The notes under the pieces are model-generated. The model did no database searches. It saw only the letters and a program-made list of their open reading frames with translations, and was not told the origin of the DNA. The translations under genes and the position numbers were made by a program. 64,000 nt of DNA from Acarospora socialis. Lineage: Eukaryota > Ascomycota > Lecanoromycetes > Acarosporales > Acarosporaceae. This document shows, piece by piece, positions 1 to 10,561 of the stretch (positions are counted from its first letter, which is position 1; each line of letters opens with the position of its first letter). The stretch covers positions 1,054,001 to 1,118,000 of the forward strand of contig JAMYGW020000010.1 in NCBI GenBank assembly GCA_025617375.2, given 5' to 3'.

Positions 1-253
1 TGCTTGTGCGGCAGCGTTACTAGCTTCTTAAGCGGACACTGTGGGCCGAACGGCAGGCACAATATGATGCAGGTGCAGAAAAGATTGAAAGATGCGATGA
101 TGCGAATGTGGTAGCGAAAGTGCGAAACGCATTTACCTTAGGGAAGCTTTGCCAAGGCATGATTTTGCATGACAGTAGTGGGAGCACGCGTAAGGTAGTG
201 ATTGGCCAAAGTCCATGCACTTTGACTATCTAGGTGTTTCTACATAACTATTT
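1..253. other. Window edge, no gene seen
   Basis: No reading frame here has a recognisable protein and no RNA gene is visible. The stretch runs up to the left inverted repeat of the element starting at 254. The bases just before that repeat (245-253, TAACTATTT) resemble those just after its right end and may be part of a target-site duplication. Confidence 0.5.
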
Positions 254-748
254 GGCCCGTGATTCCGGTAGACCACAGTTCAATATTCATAGACCACTGA
301 CTTACTAATCGTAGACCACCCCTAATCAGGTAGTGGCTCCAGGCTTCCACGCCTAAATCAATGCCTAAATCAATGCTTAAATCCAGACCTGAACCCACTG
401 ACACAATCCCACCTCAACATTCAATTCAACCAGACTTGTCACTAATATTAGTGAAGAAAGGACAGTGAGTACAGCAAATCACAGAGAATTTGAGTCATAC
501 ATTATGTTGTATTGACATTCAGAGTCTCAAAAGGTTGTGTGGAACCCTTATGAAATTTTGTACAAATGTGGGTTCAGGTGCAGTTTTAGGCATGGCTTTG
601 GGTGTGGGTTTAGGCATTAGCTCAGGTGTCGGCTCAGGCATGAATTTAGGCATGAAATCCTGGAACCACTACCCGATTAGGGGTGGTCTACGATTGGTAA
701 GTCAGTGGTCTATGAATATTGAACTGTGGTCTACCGGAATCACGGGCC
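254..748. mobile_element. Non-autonomous TIR element (MITE-like, about 495 bp)
   Basis: Bases 254-343 and 659-748 are inverted copies of each other over about 90 bp with three differences, all transitions. The ends read GGCCCGTGATTCC... and ...GGAATCACGGGCC. Weaker inverted similarity continues about 20 bp further inwards. The inner part has many copies of a TTTAGGCATG-like word (CATGCCTAAA on the other strand), typical of subterminal repeats. No transposase frame is present. The flanks, TAACTATTT on the left and TAAGTAATTT on the right, may be an imperfect 9-10 bp target-site duplication. Long inverted repeats plus a duplication of that size would fit a Mutator-like (MULE) derivative; hAT is the alternative. 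The element looks structurally whole and fairly young because its arms are so alike. The superfamily is inference. Confidence 0.75.
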
Positions 749-2276
749 TAAGTAATTTTGCTGCCGTCCGAAATGGGTTAGTCAGCATTGCCGCCTTGTT
801 CAGGCTCGAGTCAGCTTCCGCTCACCCACCACCCAGGCTATTCACCCTCTGATCAGGCGCCTTCCCTCTCGTCCTCCGATAATCCAATAATGTAGTCCGC
901 GGTCGGTTGTTCCGTCATGTCCCTTTTGTCAACTTTAGACAGCGATGTGCAGCTGCCCAGTTTCGGGACGCAGGGGCGCTGAAACGGGAACCCTCCGAAA
1001 CCACGCACGTGTCCGCCAGCTGTGTCGCAGTTTCCAGCCACAAGGGCGGGGATTGCATGGATGCTTCAGCCAGCGCCAAGTAGAGCGGTGATGGAGGGCA
1101 TGGTCAGGCCAGGCGGAGAAGATATGAGTCTACGTAGGCCACTGGCGGTGCTTGGCATTAGGAAGGAAGAATTGATGAGGAAAGGATAGAAGAGGCATCA
1201 CAAAGCGGTTAGAAAGGGACAATGGAGATGAGCAAACATGCTGGTGCTCTACTGGGAAAGCCTGACTCAAATATGGAACAGGATCGAGGATCGAGAACAA
1301 CAAGAGCTAGGTGGGGCGCAGGTAGAGGAGAGAGATGTAGAATTGGAGCACCGAGATTCGAGGCTTGCTTCACTGCCACACAGTGAATACACCACTTCAA
1401 CAACCAGTTCACGACCTAGCGTCAAAGAGGGAAATATGCGGTAGCCGCAGCACCCTCCATTGGTAGTGATTGCTACTGAGAGAAGCACGAGTTCGGTTCG
1501 GACAATGAAATTGCTAGTGACGTCTCCGATTTTGCATGGCAGGAGCTCATTGCCAGCTGCAGCTTACTTTGCTCCTAATAAGGGCAAGGCGGCGCTTTAC
1601 AGGCCGGGACTGGAAGCACCACCGGAATGGAACTATTTGTTGGAACTGTGTCTACCAAAAACGCCACCTCGAACAAGAATCTCACTATATCGAGCGGAGT
1701 CTGGATCTGAATTAAATAGGAAATTGGATTGTGCGATACGAGGGATTTCGGATCGTGGATTGGTGACGATATAGTGAGCTCGGTCTGGATATTACGCCAG
1801 TCCCACAGGTTCTCGAGATTCCTCTACTGCTGCCTTTGAAGTTGAACCATATCTAGTGCCAGAGACAATTTCCTCTCGTAACTCGCCAGCATCCTTAACC
1901 AACTACTATAAGTTTATTCGTTATTTATTAATCAGAATTAACTTTCAATACGCGACAAAGTCCTATCGACCTACGGAGATGACATGGTAATTAGTAGATT
2001 TATTGCTCTCGACTTCCGATTATAACAATAGATACTCAGTCCTCACTAACCGTTAGCCCGAATTCAGCCGTGCCATTCCTAAGGTAGAAGTCAGTTTATT
2101 TGATAATCGAATCGACATCAAGCTAAGGTATGGGCGTATTGACGTATCTCCACAAATTATCACGTTACCTAATCCCATAAGACACTAGACTTACAGCACG
2201 CCTTCTCTTCAGTCCGAAAACTAGTGTTTATCTGGCTCTAGATAATACTCTACCTCCCATCGAATTTCTGAATCTC
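749..2276. other. Gene-free stretch downstream of the HET gene
   Basis: About 1.5 kb with only short overlapping frames that look random. Bases about 1890-2270 are visibly richer in A and T than the genes nearby. This probably includes the 3' untranslated region of the minus-strand HET gene. No repeat with a partner elsewhere in the window was noticed here. Confidence 0.4.
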
Positions 2277-4571
2277 CTATGTTATGACTATAACCTCTCT
2301 TTGAGTTGAAGATAAAAGATTTATCCATTCTTCCTTCGAACTCGATAACTCTGCATACCCCACGCGCTGAAACGCCCTTCCTTCGGACATTTGCACAACT
2401 AGGAACATCCTCTTGAACTGATTACCTCCAAGGTATACTAGCCTGCAGTTGTCTAGCTCGGGTTTCTGGTACTCGAAATCCAAGCCAATGCCATCGTGGT
2501 ACGGCTTTGAAGGCCAATCACTGAACTTTAATGTTAGATCCAGGTCCGAAGCCCTTAGGACCTGTGCTTCTAGAGCAATGAATGCGCCCTTGACCATTCC
2601 GAGTGGCGATTTTTGCGACACGACTTGTACACCGCTATTGATTAACTTAGCGTCGGTGCGATCGGGTTCCGTAATCGAAACCGAGTAGGGTACCGTGACC
2701 CACGACCAACTGGGTGAACCGATACGCTTGGTGCAGTGTACGCCCCCAATGTTCCTTGGCAGTCCGGTGCGCCGTAAGGCGGGCGTGGACCGATACCAGC
2801 CCAGGTGCTGGATGATAGTTTTCTTCCAAAAGCCGGCAAGGTAGACATCGTTCCACGATATGGCAAGTTCAGTGGCTATGCCAGCCAGAGCCGGTAGACG
2901 GTCATCAAAGAGCGTCAGATCTCTCCCGCTGTACTCTTCAACGATTTGCTTCCATATCTGATTTTGAGTGATTGTTAGGTAGTACTCCCTGCTCTCCTCT
3001 TCTTTTCTCCGAGCAAGGTTCTCATCCACAAGACCAAACACAGACACGGGCAGCTCAAGTTGAAACTCGAAGTCCAGGTATGTCTCGTGAACGGGCTGGA
3101 ATCCGTGTCCTATACACTTGAGGGTGATCTGACATGAGTCGAACACGATGGTGCGAGGTGACAAGAGAAGCTCCTGAAAGGTCCAGGCCCTTTGGAAGAT
3201 AGGTTCTTCGGAGGAATATATCGTGTCGGAATTATGCATTCTGAGGTAAACTGTCCCAGAAGTGGAATTGTCAATAAACATGGGAAGCTGCGCGATGGGT
3301 TCGTTGGGCTTCCCGTTCCACAGGAAGCCATCCGTCACTTTTTCTGCGCTGGCTACCACGATTACTATAGTCGAATTTTTGTATATTGACCCCATCTTGG
3401 CAATTTCGTTAGACTTATCGCTGCTATCATCCTGGATGATACAAAAAGCATCAATCCAAAGATAGCGAATGCCAACCTTTCGACACACCTCGACCGCATC
3501 AGAGATTGATTTTGGTAGATGACGTGGCAAGGCGAACATATGGTCGTGGAGATTTGAAGTAGTAGTAGTGAGCTGCTGCACGCCACTTCCCCAGCAGTAA
3601 CTCAGGGCGGCATATTGTGCTTTCTCGTTCTTGAGGGACTCGTGAAGCCGGACTTTTGAGTTGTCGGCTCCAACGTCAAGCACCCTCCGCGGCAGCTTAG
3701 GAGTACATCCCCGAGGACAAGAGGGGTGCTTATTCAGGCAGTCTTCGAGCCATCGGCGAATTTCGGCGACCTTTTTGGGGTCTAGATCTTTAGACTCTCG
3801 TCTCCCAGGCACGAAACCCGAAGCCGGGTCGGCTATGCCACTATCAGCATTACTATCAAAGATTTTCTCCCGTGATGTCAACTTACCCTCCAACGTTACG
3901 AGATTGAATCTTGCCCACTCCAAGATCATAGGTGCTGGGTCCAGTGGAATCTGCACTTCGAGGCTGTGCAAGTGAATGTTGTTCAGAGGGTGCCTCGAGA
4001 GCCTACCCTCCACGGGAGACGGCAAACGAGTAAAAGTAGCGAGAATCCGAATCTCGGCACGGGTGACCGATCCGTCATCCTCGTAGTCCCAATCTTCATG
4101 CTCCGTAACGTCCCAAATCGCTCTGCAGATCGCACAGCCGCCGGCTGCCGTTTCTTGAATTTCGTACCAGTTGAAATGCTTATAACCACCGTCACTGAGA
4201 AGCGCACCAAGTCCTTCTGGTGTTCCGGTCATGGATTCGCACTTTGCGCAGCACCGAGGGCTGTCGCCAGGGAACTCTGGCCAGACTATATCTTCTCTTC
4301 GCCTTGGCCTGGTCGGTGCGCCCCCTCTCTTATGAGATTCGAGGTTGCTGTTATCGCTATCCTTACCTTCGTCGCTCCATAGACTTTCGCGATCAAGGGC
4401 AGCGAACTCAGGCCGCACAATGTCTAACTGAGTCCGGACAACCTTTGTGTGCCTGGACAGTTCTCCGTAGAGGTTGCCGTTGTCACTGCCATTTCCGTCC
4501 TCACTGTCGTTGCTGTTATCGCTCCATGGGAATTTGCGTTTGGGAACGCTGCTGCCAGCGGCCATCTGCAT
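2277..4571 (-). CDS. HET-domain (heterokaryon incompatibility) protein
   Basis: This single-exon gene encodes 764 aa. HET-domain proteins are fungal allorecognition and cell-death factors that act when unlike strains fuse. The diagnostic HET block lies at about residues 320-470. It starts with YAALSYCWG, continues through a LPKSISDAV-type helix and YLWIDAFCIIQDD, and ends near the AWTFQE motif. Further upstream, at about residues 105-155, cysteine pairs (CCAKC and CAIC) match the cysteine-rich block often seen before HET domains. The N-terminus is acidic and low in complexity. The first in-frame ATG is at 4571, with another two codons later at 4565. No NACHT, WD or ankyrin repeats are attached, so it belongs to the large class of stand-alone HET proteins. 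It lies between two inverted-repeat elements. Whether it is an active incompatibility locus cannot be told from sequence. Confidence 0.93.
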   Translation of the reverse strand: MQMAAGSSVPKRKFPWSDNSNDSEDGNGSDNGNLYGELSRHTKVVRTQLDIVRPEFAALDRESLWSDEGKDSDNSNLESHKRGGAPTRPRRREDIVWPEFPGDSPRCCAKCESMTGTPEGLGALLSDGGYKHFNWYEIQETAAGGCAICRAIWDVTEHEDWDYEDDGSVTRAEIRILATFTRLPSPVEGRLSRHPLNNIHLHSLEVQIPLDPAPMILEWARFNLVTLEGKLTSREKIFDSNADSGIADPASGFVPGRRESKDLDPKKVAEIRRWLEDCLNKHPSCPRGCTPKLPRRVLDVGADNSKVRLHESLKNEKAQYAALSYCWGSGVQQLTTTTSNLHDHMFALPRHLPKSISDAVEVCRKVGIRYLWIDAFCIIQDDSSDKSNEIAKMGSIYKNSTIVIVVASAEKVTDGFLWNGKPNEPIAQLPMFIDNSTSGTVYLRMHNSDTIYSSEEPIFQRAWTFQELLLSPRTIVFDSCQITLKCIGHGFQPVHETYLDFEFQLELPVSVFGLVDENLARRKEEESREYYLTITQNQIWKQIVEEYSGRDLTLFDDRLPALAGIATELAISWNDVYLAGFWKKTIIQHLGWYRSTPALRRTGLPRNIGGVHCTKRIGSPSWSWVTVPYSVSITEPDRTDAKLINSGVQVVSQKSPLGMVKGAFIALEAQVLRASDLDLTLKFSDWPSKPYHDGIGLDFEYQKPELDNCRLVYLGGNQFKRMFLVVQMSEGRAFQRVGYAELSSSKEEWINLLSSTQREVIVIT

Positions 4572-5000
4572 TGACAATGCTGGTGGCGCTGAGGTTGAGA
4601 ATCATCGATTGATCCATTGTCTTGTTGAGGCGTAGCCTTGGCACAGCGTTCCTAGTGAGGCAGATTCATGGGTCGTGGCAGCGAGGTGTTTCAGTTCCAA
4701 TCCGCGCTAGTTAATGTGGTCACTTGAGGAAGGAACCGAAATAATACTGATCACGTGACTGTATTACAATGTCCCATTTCATACCGAAATTTCGTCGGCC
4801 GCACGAGTACCCTACTAGCGATAACTTTCGATTAATGATAGGATCGACTTCTTGCTTCCTATAGGTGATAGTACCACCTTCGAGGCATCCCGTCATACCG
4901 CAGTTGACACGACGCGAACTTACCTTACTTAGGTTTATCTTGGTCTCGCTTTCAGGATAACAGCTATTTGACCCGGATAACGCGAGATAGTATCATGGGT
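4572..5000. other. Region upstream of the HET gene
   Basis: This holds the presumed promoter and 5' untranslated region of the minus-strand HET gene. A GATCACGTGAC palindrome near 4750 contains a CACGTG E-box core. No gene was recognised. Confidence 0.35.
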
Positions 5001-5313
5001 ACCTTAAAAGATTCCCATAATCCATGCGCCTGCATAAAAGACTCGGATAGACAACGGCCGGAAGAAAAGACTTCTATAATACATGACAACCTCACTGTCG
5101 CCGAGATCTTACTATCAAAACACTTCAAAATATATTCTATCACTGACCCTAACAGCCTAACCCCCTAACCTCCTAATCAACCTAACCTACCTAACTGACC
5201 TAACCACCATATTGTGTGGAAAACTTGGTGTTTTGATTATCCGAGTCTTTTCTACGGGCCGTTGTCTATCCGAGTCTTTTATGCAGGCGCATGGATATGG
5301 GAGTCTTTTACCC
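5001..5313. mobile_element. Fold-back inverted-repeat element (MITE-like)
   Basis: Left arm about 5005-5079 and right arm about 5237-5309 are inverted copies, nearly identical over the core (CATGCGCCTGCATAAAAGAC). Each arm carries three AAAAGAYTC-like modules, so the arms also contain direct subrepeats. The loop between them is AT-rich and holds degenerate CCTAAC repeats. No protein is encoded. The ends are less clear than in the element at 254-748, because similarity fades after GGGTA on both sides, and no target-site duplication was found. It resembles a fold-back or MITE-type DNA element, but the superfamily is unknown. Confidence 0.65.
5147..5205. repeat. Degenerate telomere-like CCTAAC repeats
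   Basis: Within the loop of the inverted-repeat element, units such as CCCTAAC, CCTAACC, CCTAATC and CCTAACT follow each other for about 60 bp. The fungal telomere repeat on this strand is CCCTAA, and these copies deviate from it in most units. This could be an interstitial telomere-like tract or simply an element-specific repeat. The sequence alone does not decide. Confidence 0.6.
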
Positions 5314-6181
5314 TATTATCATTCTAGGCAGGAGGCTAGACCGAAAGCGGAGGTAAAACTCCGCTGGTAATTGCAGCCGAAGTCCCCGGGCCAAAAACGG
5401 GACAATTTTGGGAACTCGCAGGGGGCCAGAAACGGCTACCTTCCTTGCACAGACACGCTCAGCCTTGGTTCAGGCTTCTTCACCCTCAACTCAGGTTAAG
5501 CAGCAGTAGGTCAGGTTAGTGACCGCAACTGGAACTGGGAGACAAATCTTACGTTCGACTATGGGGGTAATCAGTATCCCGAATTCTAAATGTGCCAGCG
5601 TCCTTTGTCACCTGGAAGGCGCTGAGCTACGGCTGCGAAAAACCTCGTTAGAAAGGCTTGCCTTCGTAGTACCAGTAACTTATAAAGACGCCGTCTCGCA
5701 ATGTCGTTCATCATAGTAGGTGCCAACTTCTCGTGCAAGAATCAACATCGCTACACTGAGTCGAGTCTCGAAGTTGAAATGTGCTCGTTGCCGCGGTGAC
5801 AAGGTTCGCGTAAATAACAAGAACGTCCCTCAGCCTCAACGCTAAGATATTTACCTCCTCAGTGTGAGCCTCAGGATCGCGTTTGGCCTGGCCGCGCATG
5901 CAATCGCTGCATCAATTATCATTTATGATTATGGTCCCAATGAAGCTCCCCCGTTACGCCGGGTGAGATATCATGTTGAAAGCAATCAGGCTACCTTCAT
6001 CGCTAACCGCTTGTAGGTTGATCTTACATCAGTGCAAGGACCTTCATATCCTAGCACTCAGCCATCAATAAGACTAAGGTGCCTACACTACCTCACCGAT
6101 ATCGACTAGAGCGATGGCATCGGTATCTTTCGCGCTGGCCCTAATCCCACAAGTCAGACGGCTAGAGTCCACCCGATTTGC
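5314..6181. other. Gene-free stretch before the 6182 gene
   Basis: Only short frames that look random. A possible 5' exon starting at the ATG at 6114 runs into a stop just before 6182, so it was not used. Nothing else was recognised. Confidence 0.35.
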
Positions 6182-7100
6182 ATGATCGCTTTCGGTTTTG
6201 TCATAGGCGAGTTCTCCGCAGGCAACTCGATCGTCTACCGGCTCTGGGAACGCCAGCATTATCTCGAAAGCCATCAGGAGTTTGACGAAATTCTGCAAGT
6301 CAAGTTGCGCGACAACAACCCCGCCCGTGCCAGATCCCTTGCAACTGCAGATTACATCAGTAAGATTGCAGCTAAAGTGCAATCGCGAGCGCCTGCGGAG
6401 CATGGGCCAGTTATCGATATTCCTGGTGCAGTGGCCGAGATCTTGCGACGAGGAGCTCGCTGGACGTCTTTGGTGAATGGAGTAGGCTCGATTGAGATTC
6501 TGTTGTTGGATCAAGAACAGCACATCCTGGACCGCAATAACATCATCGGAGATGTGATCGAGATAGGCACAGATGAGCAGTTTGAGGCGATGAAGGCTTT
6601 CATCATGGATCCAGAGAATAATTTGAAGGATACTTGTCTGCGGCTTTCCGGTGTGTCTATGATGTTGATGGACATCGCAGACATGGCCCCGGTTTCAGAT
6701 GTCAGGCAGTAACATTCAAGAAGTACTTGGTGATAGGGTTGAGTTGGGAGACGACAACATTCCTTCTAAGATCAAGATTTTCAATGGTTATCCGCAAGGT
6801 GATATCGTTGATATCTTTGGAGTGACAATCCAGTTCACACCTCCTGAGGAGCGTGACTGGTGGCCACAAGCGGAGCGAGAGTTAGTAAGGGATGAGCATG
6901 TTGAAACGGGCATAAACCATTCATCAGGTCTGCAGAGACTCTTCGTGTGGGAGTTCATGGTTGACATGTGCGATATAGGAACTCCAGCAGACGACCTCTG
7001 GATGCACTTTTCGACTTTCAATCTCCTCGGTCCCTCACATCGTTGCTCAATGCAGGAGGATGGTCAACAGATCAAATCAGTCCTTGCTAGGTGGCCATAG
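6182..7100 (+). CDS. Hypothetical protein, STAND-type N-terminal-like start
   Basis: A two-exon model (6182-6650 and 6706-7100) gives 287 aa. The 55-nt intron has a GTGTGT donor and a TGTCAG acceptor and restores the frame exactly. I do not recognise the full protein. Its first residues (MIAFGFVIGEF) resemble the short FGFSVGDF-type start common to N-terminal helical domains of fungal STAND/NLR-like proteins. If it belongs there, the NACHT and repeat parts are missing. The rest is acidic and apparently soluble, with no membrane segment. Upstream ATGs end in stops, which supports 6182 as the start. Alternatives are a lineage-specific orphan gene or a truncated relic. The neighbouring HET gene fits an accessory, self/non-self-type region, but that link is inference. 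Confidence 0.5.
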
Positions 7101-8786
7101 AAGATCGCTTCAAATCCATGCTAGTAACCACAGAAATGACAATGGTATTGAGCTCAGAACTGTGTCCATCTAAGTTTTATAAAACAGCATAATTGCGGTA
7201 ACAGTCCTGATGAGCGATGATGGCAAATGGGAGGATATTCAGTAATGTGGCAAGGCCTGTATGCAGCGTATCAACAAGTGTCTTGCGGTGCTCTGTGTGC
7301 GTTAGAAGGTTTCTAGGTTTCTAGTTTGACAGCTGGCTGCGCTTATTGTACTGAACTCCGTGCTCATAAGCGCCCCTGTTGAGGTTCCCTAAGAGGTCAT
7401 GCGGCTCATAGACTGTTGAGGGAAGCCTGTTGACTTGCAAACTGTGGCCATCACTCCGTATAGATCGGTCAAGTGTCAAGCAGCTCATATCGAAGACACC
7501 GCCACAGGTCCACTGCCGTGAGTTGAGGGCTTGCATGACAAGCCAGGGTTAGGACACAAGGGGGCAGATCTGATAGCCGTTCCATCAAGTCTGAAAACTG
7601 ATGGTGGACTTTGGGCGTGGTACAGAGCCATCTGTCGGAGAATTGTTTAATACGGGTCCCTTTGCATGACTCGAGAGACAAGGCCGGGATCGGTACTTAT
7701 ATTTGAATTAGTGGTGGAAAGCATGATACAAGCTGTGACTTGTCGAGTACCAGATCGATAGTTGGCATGAATCTGCTGAGCGATGATGTCGTCGAGGGTC
7801 GTCTCCACCTCTCATGCTAAGGTATATTGTTGTTCGTGTTGTGCGGCAGCTCGGTTCTTGCTGTGGCTACTCCGACATGCGACAGGAGACGATGAAGATC
7901 TGCCGCCAAAATGAATTCGAAGTTCAACACACTCATTTTACGTTCCGAGTCATAGAATAGTACCGGGTAAAAGTAGACCGGTAAAAGTAGATGATAAGAA
8001 TATCATTCATGATCAAGATCTAACGACATACGTAAAGTGATGGTAACGTAGACATGCGTACGAGTACGAGTACATGCCAACCAACAGCCTACCCCACATA
8101 CAAGATCGAAGATGCAGGATTTGCTTGCTAGACATCGACTCCCAAATCCCATCCCGATACCGCACAACGCTGCTCGAGAAATCTGATTCGTGAACAACGT
8201 ACGAAGTGCGTAGATAAAGGGCCCCCAGCATAAGGTATATGACAATCAACACCAGCCCCGCCATGTCCTGTCCCAGGACCAGCACCAACCAGCCGCACGT
8301 GCACCTCCCGTCATGAACACAACCGACATAGAATGACAACGAAATCTTTATAGACGTGTTAATCTGTTAAGAAGATGGGCCCAACGTGAATAGATCTGAT
8401 AAGATGAGAGAAAACGAGCGCTTGGATCGGTGTATTTTCGCTTTCATGAATATAAGCCACAAATCTTAAACCTCCGAGAAAAAGGGCCGTCCGAAAGCAA
8501 TGACAACAAGCATCTCAAGTCATCCCACCTGACAGTAAACACCTTGATGATCGTAATCGGAGCAGAGTGGAAATCGTGGTATCGCAGCGCCGTCGCTTAA
8601 TGGATAGATCGTACTGTAAATGACTTTATACATGATGGTTCGTACAGTTGGTGTAGTTTTTCGAACGTGAAACGCCGCATATGATCCGATCGATTGTTTT
8701 GGTATGGGTTCCTGCGAGGTGCGATGACAAAAGATGCGTAATAGATTGCTCAGAACGCCTTATCTCGGGGTCAAGACATGCTGACT
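7101..8786. other. Gene-free stretch, about 1.7 kb
   Basis: Short minus-strand frames at 7321-7681 overlap in different phases and show no recognisable domain. Bases 8040-8090 contain short alternating words such as CGAGTACGAGTACATG. The right end probably holds the 3' untranslated region of the next minus-strand gene. No RNA gene was noticed. Confidence 0.35.
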
Positions 8787-9458
8787 TTACCACCGGCGAG
8801 CGAACGTCTGCTGCTGCATCCTGGCAGGAGAAATCGATAACGGTGGGCTTGCGACTCTCATCCCGGTGCTCGGGTTGACAATCGGAATGGCGTTTCTGGT
8901 GCGGATGGCAGAAGGTTGATGGATTTTGAGCTGGGTGGTAGGATTGTTACTCTGGAAGCCAGAGTTAGGATTGTATGAACTGGTCGTGGCGGACGACAGA
9001 GAGAAACTAGGCGCGACTTGTGGGATTGGCTGGATTTGATGTTGGAGGGGAGAGGATTCGGGCGAGCCGCTTGACAGGGATGAGCGATCCGACGACGAAG
9101 AGTGAATAGAGTGCAGCTATTCATCGAGTTAGTCGCAATCATCATCATCCGAATACCCATCACCATGGCATGATGATGGTCTGATCAATGAACATACGTC
9201 GTCTTCGGTCAACAACCCCGGACAGAACTCCAAATCATCATCCAAGTCAAACGACCGTCCAGCTTCGAAACGGACACGGAAAGCAGTAACGGAAGCATTC
9301 TCCGTCAGCTCCTTCATGCTTTTGACCCCGCGGAATTGACGATGCGAGTTCTGAGAAGCCGACAGACGAGGTGCTCTCCGCGAGCGGCCACCATGGTGAT
9401 TGTGCGACGTGGGCGGTGGTTGTTGATGATGTTGAGCACCGAAGTAGTATGCCGACAT
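8787..9458 (-). CDS. Conserved fungal protein of unknown function
   Basis: Two exons (9458-9198 and 9116-8787) give 196 aa. The intron of 81 nt has a GTATGT donor and an AATAG acceptor and is phase 0. I recognise this as a family widespread in filamentous ascomycetes without an assigned function. Hallmarks are a start like MSAYYFG, the block FRGVKSMKEL, the stretch FEAGRSFDLDDDLEFCPGLL, a serine-rich segment (SSSSDRSSLSSGSPESSP), the block RNAIPIVNPSTGMRV and the C-terminal RMQQQTFARRW. The protein appears mostly disordered, with no membrane segments. The start at 9458 is the first in-frame ATG. A polypurine tract lies about 280-340 bp upstream of it. The recognition is from memory of the family, and function is not claimed. 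Confidence 0.85.
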
Positions 9459-10561
9459 GATTGCGATGCTTGGGGCAGAGTATTCGCTGGAGGTTTGAAG
9501 GTGAAGACGGTTGGAATGTAAATGGTTGCGAGGATCAGCGGATATCACAACAAAGAACCGGTCGCAAACGTCTAGCGAAACACCCTCAATCTATAGTTCA
9601 GTGCAGGTGATTGATAATAAGTACGGTAGGTGATATCAAAGGCGATCGATAGATGATAAGTCGAGTATATTAGCTATGTGATTGAAGATGTTAAACTCGA
9701 ACGACAACGAAGTGAAGATTAATGATGGTTGATGGAGAGGTGGGAGCATGAAAGGGAAGGGAAGGAGAGGCAAGGTAAGGTAAGGTAGAGGAAGGAAGGT
9801 AACAGGCTGGGTTCTGACGGCGGGGCTTGAAGAAGGGCTAGTAAGGTACGGTATGTGTTATACTGAGTACTGTAAAGTTCACCTGAGTGGCAAACTCCAT
9901 TTAGAATTCTGTTTTAACTATATCCGAGTTAGCGCCTGCTAGGTAGCGGCATTGCTGTTTCGTGTGTTGGAAAGCCAGCCAATCAGATGTTCGACTCAAC
10001 TGCACCTCATCCCAATTGCGCTTAGAATTGCATCGTTTGTTGTTGCTCAGATCACCCAGGCGTCAGTGCGGGTATACCATACCAGTGGAGGTTACCTGAC
10101 CTTATCAAATCCGCCTGCGTTATAATTATCTCATAGGACCGTGATATTATTGCACAGACAGATTTTGACATCCTCCACTTCTAGATCGATGCAAACCGTT
10201 GGACTTTATTGTGCAGTATAACCCGCGCGGTAACCTGACGTGCAGAGTTGGAGCCTCGGAGGTGAGGAACCGGCCACTCCTTCCATGCAGTTCAAAATGA
10301 GATCCCTGCCGGCGTGGGAGCAGACCTGCAGTAGCTTGACGGCCACCCAAGGTAGACTTTACCACTGCCCGTTCACCGCCTCATTTTTTACTCTTCGACT
10401 TCAACAACTCTCCCACAGGTGCCCACACAGCCATCACATCGAGTAGAACTCACAGATCCCGGCGGAGTTCCGCATTACATCGGAGCTTGATGGTTTTCGT
10501 GCCCAAGTACGGAGGACAAGAATCATCGGGTTGAGGGTGCTATCAAAACAGGGTTCTGCCG
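9459..10561. other. Intergenic region, minus-strand promoter side
   Basis: This lies between the conserved unknown gene and the 3' end of cyclin C. It should contain the promoter of the former and the 3' untranslated region of the latter. Apart from the purine tract listed separately, nothing was recognised. Short frames at 10147-10446 look random. Confidence 0.35.
9733..9802. promoter_or_regulatory. Polypurine tract in a probable promoter
   Basis: About 70 bp consist almost only of G and A on the plus strand, with AAGG and TAAGG words repeated. On the coding strand of the gene starting at 9458 this is a CT-rich block. Such pyrimidine tracts are common in promoters of expressed filamentous-fungal genes. 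The role is inferred from position only. Confidence 0.4.

Noticed and set aside
1460-1774. Plus-strand frame of 104 codons
   Set aside because: No recognisable domain, no matching exon nearby, and overlapping minus-strand frames of similar quality.
6083-6523. Minus-strand frame of 146 codons
   Set aside because: Antisense to the 6182 gene and without a recognisable domain.
7321-7681. Two overlapping minus-strand frames, possible gene relic
   Set aside because: No family blocks could be matched, and the frames overlap in different phases.
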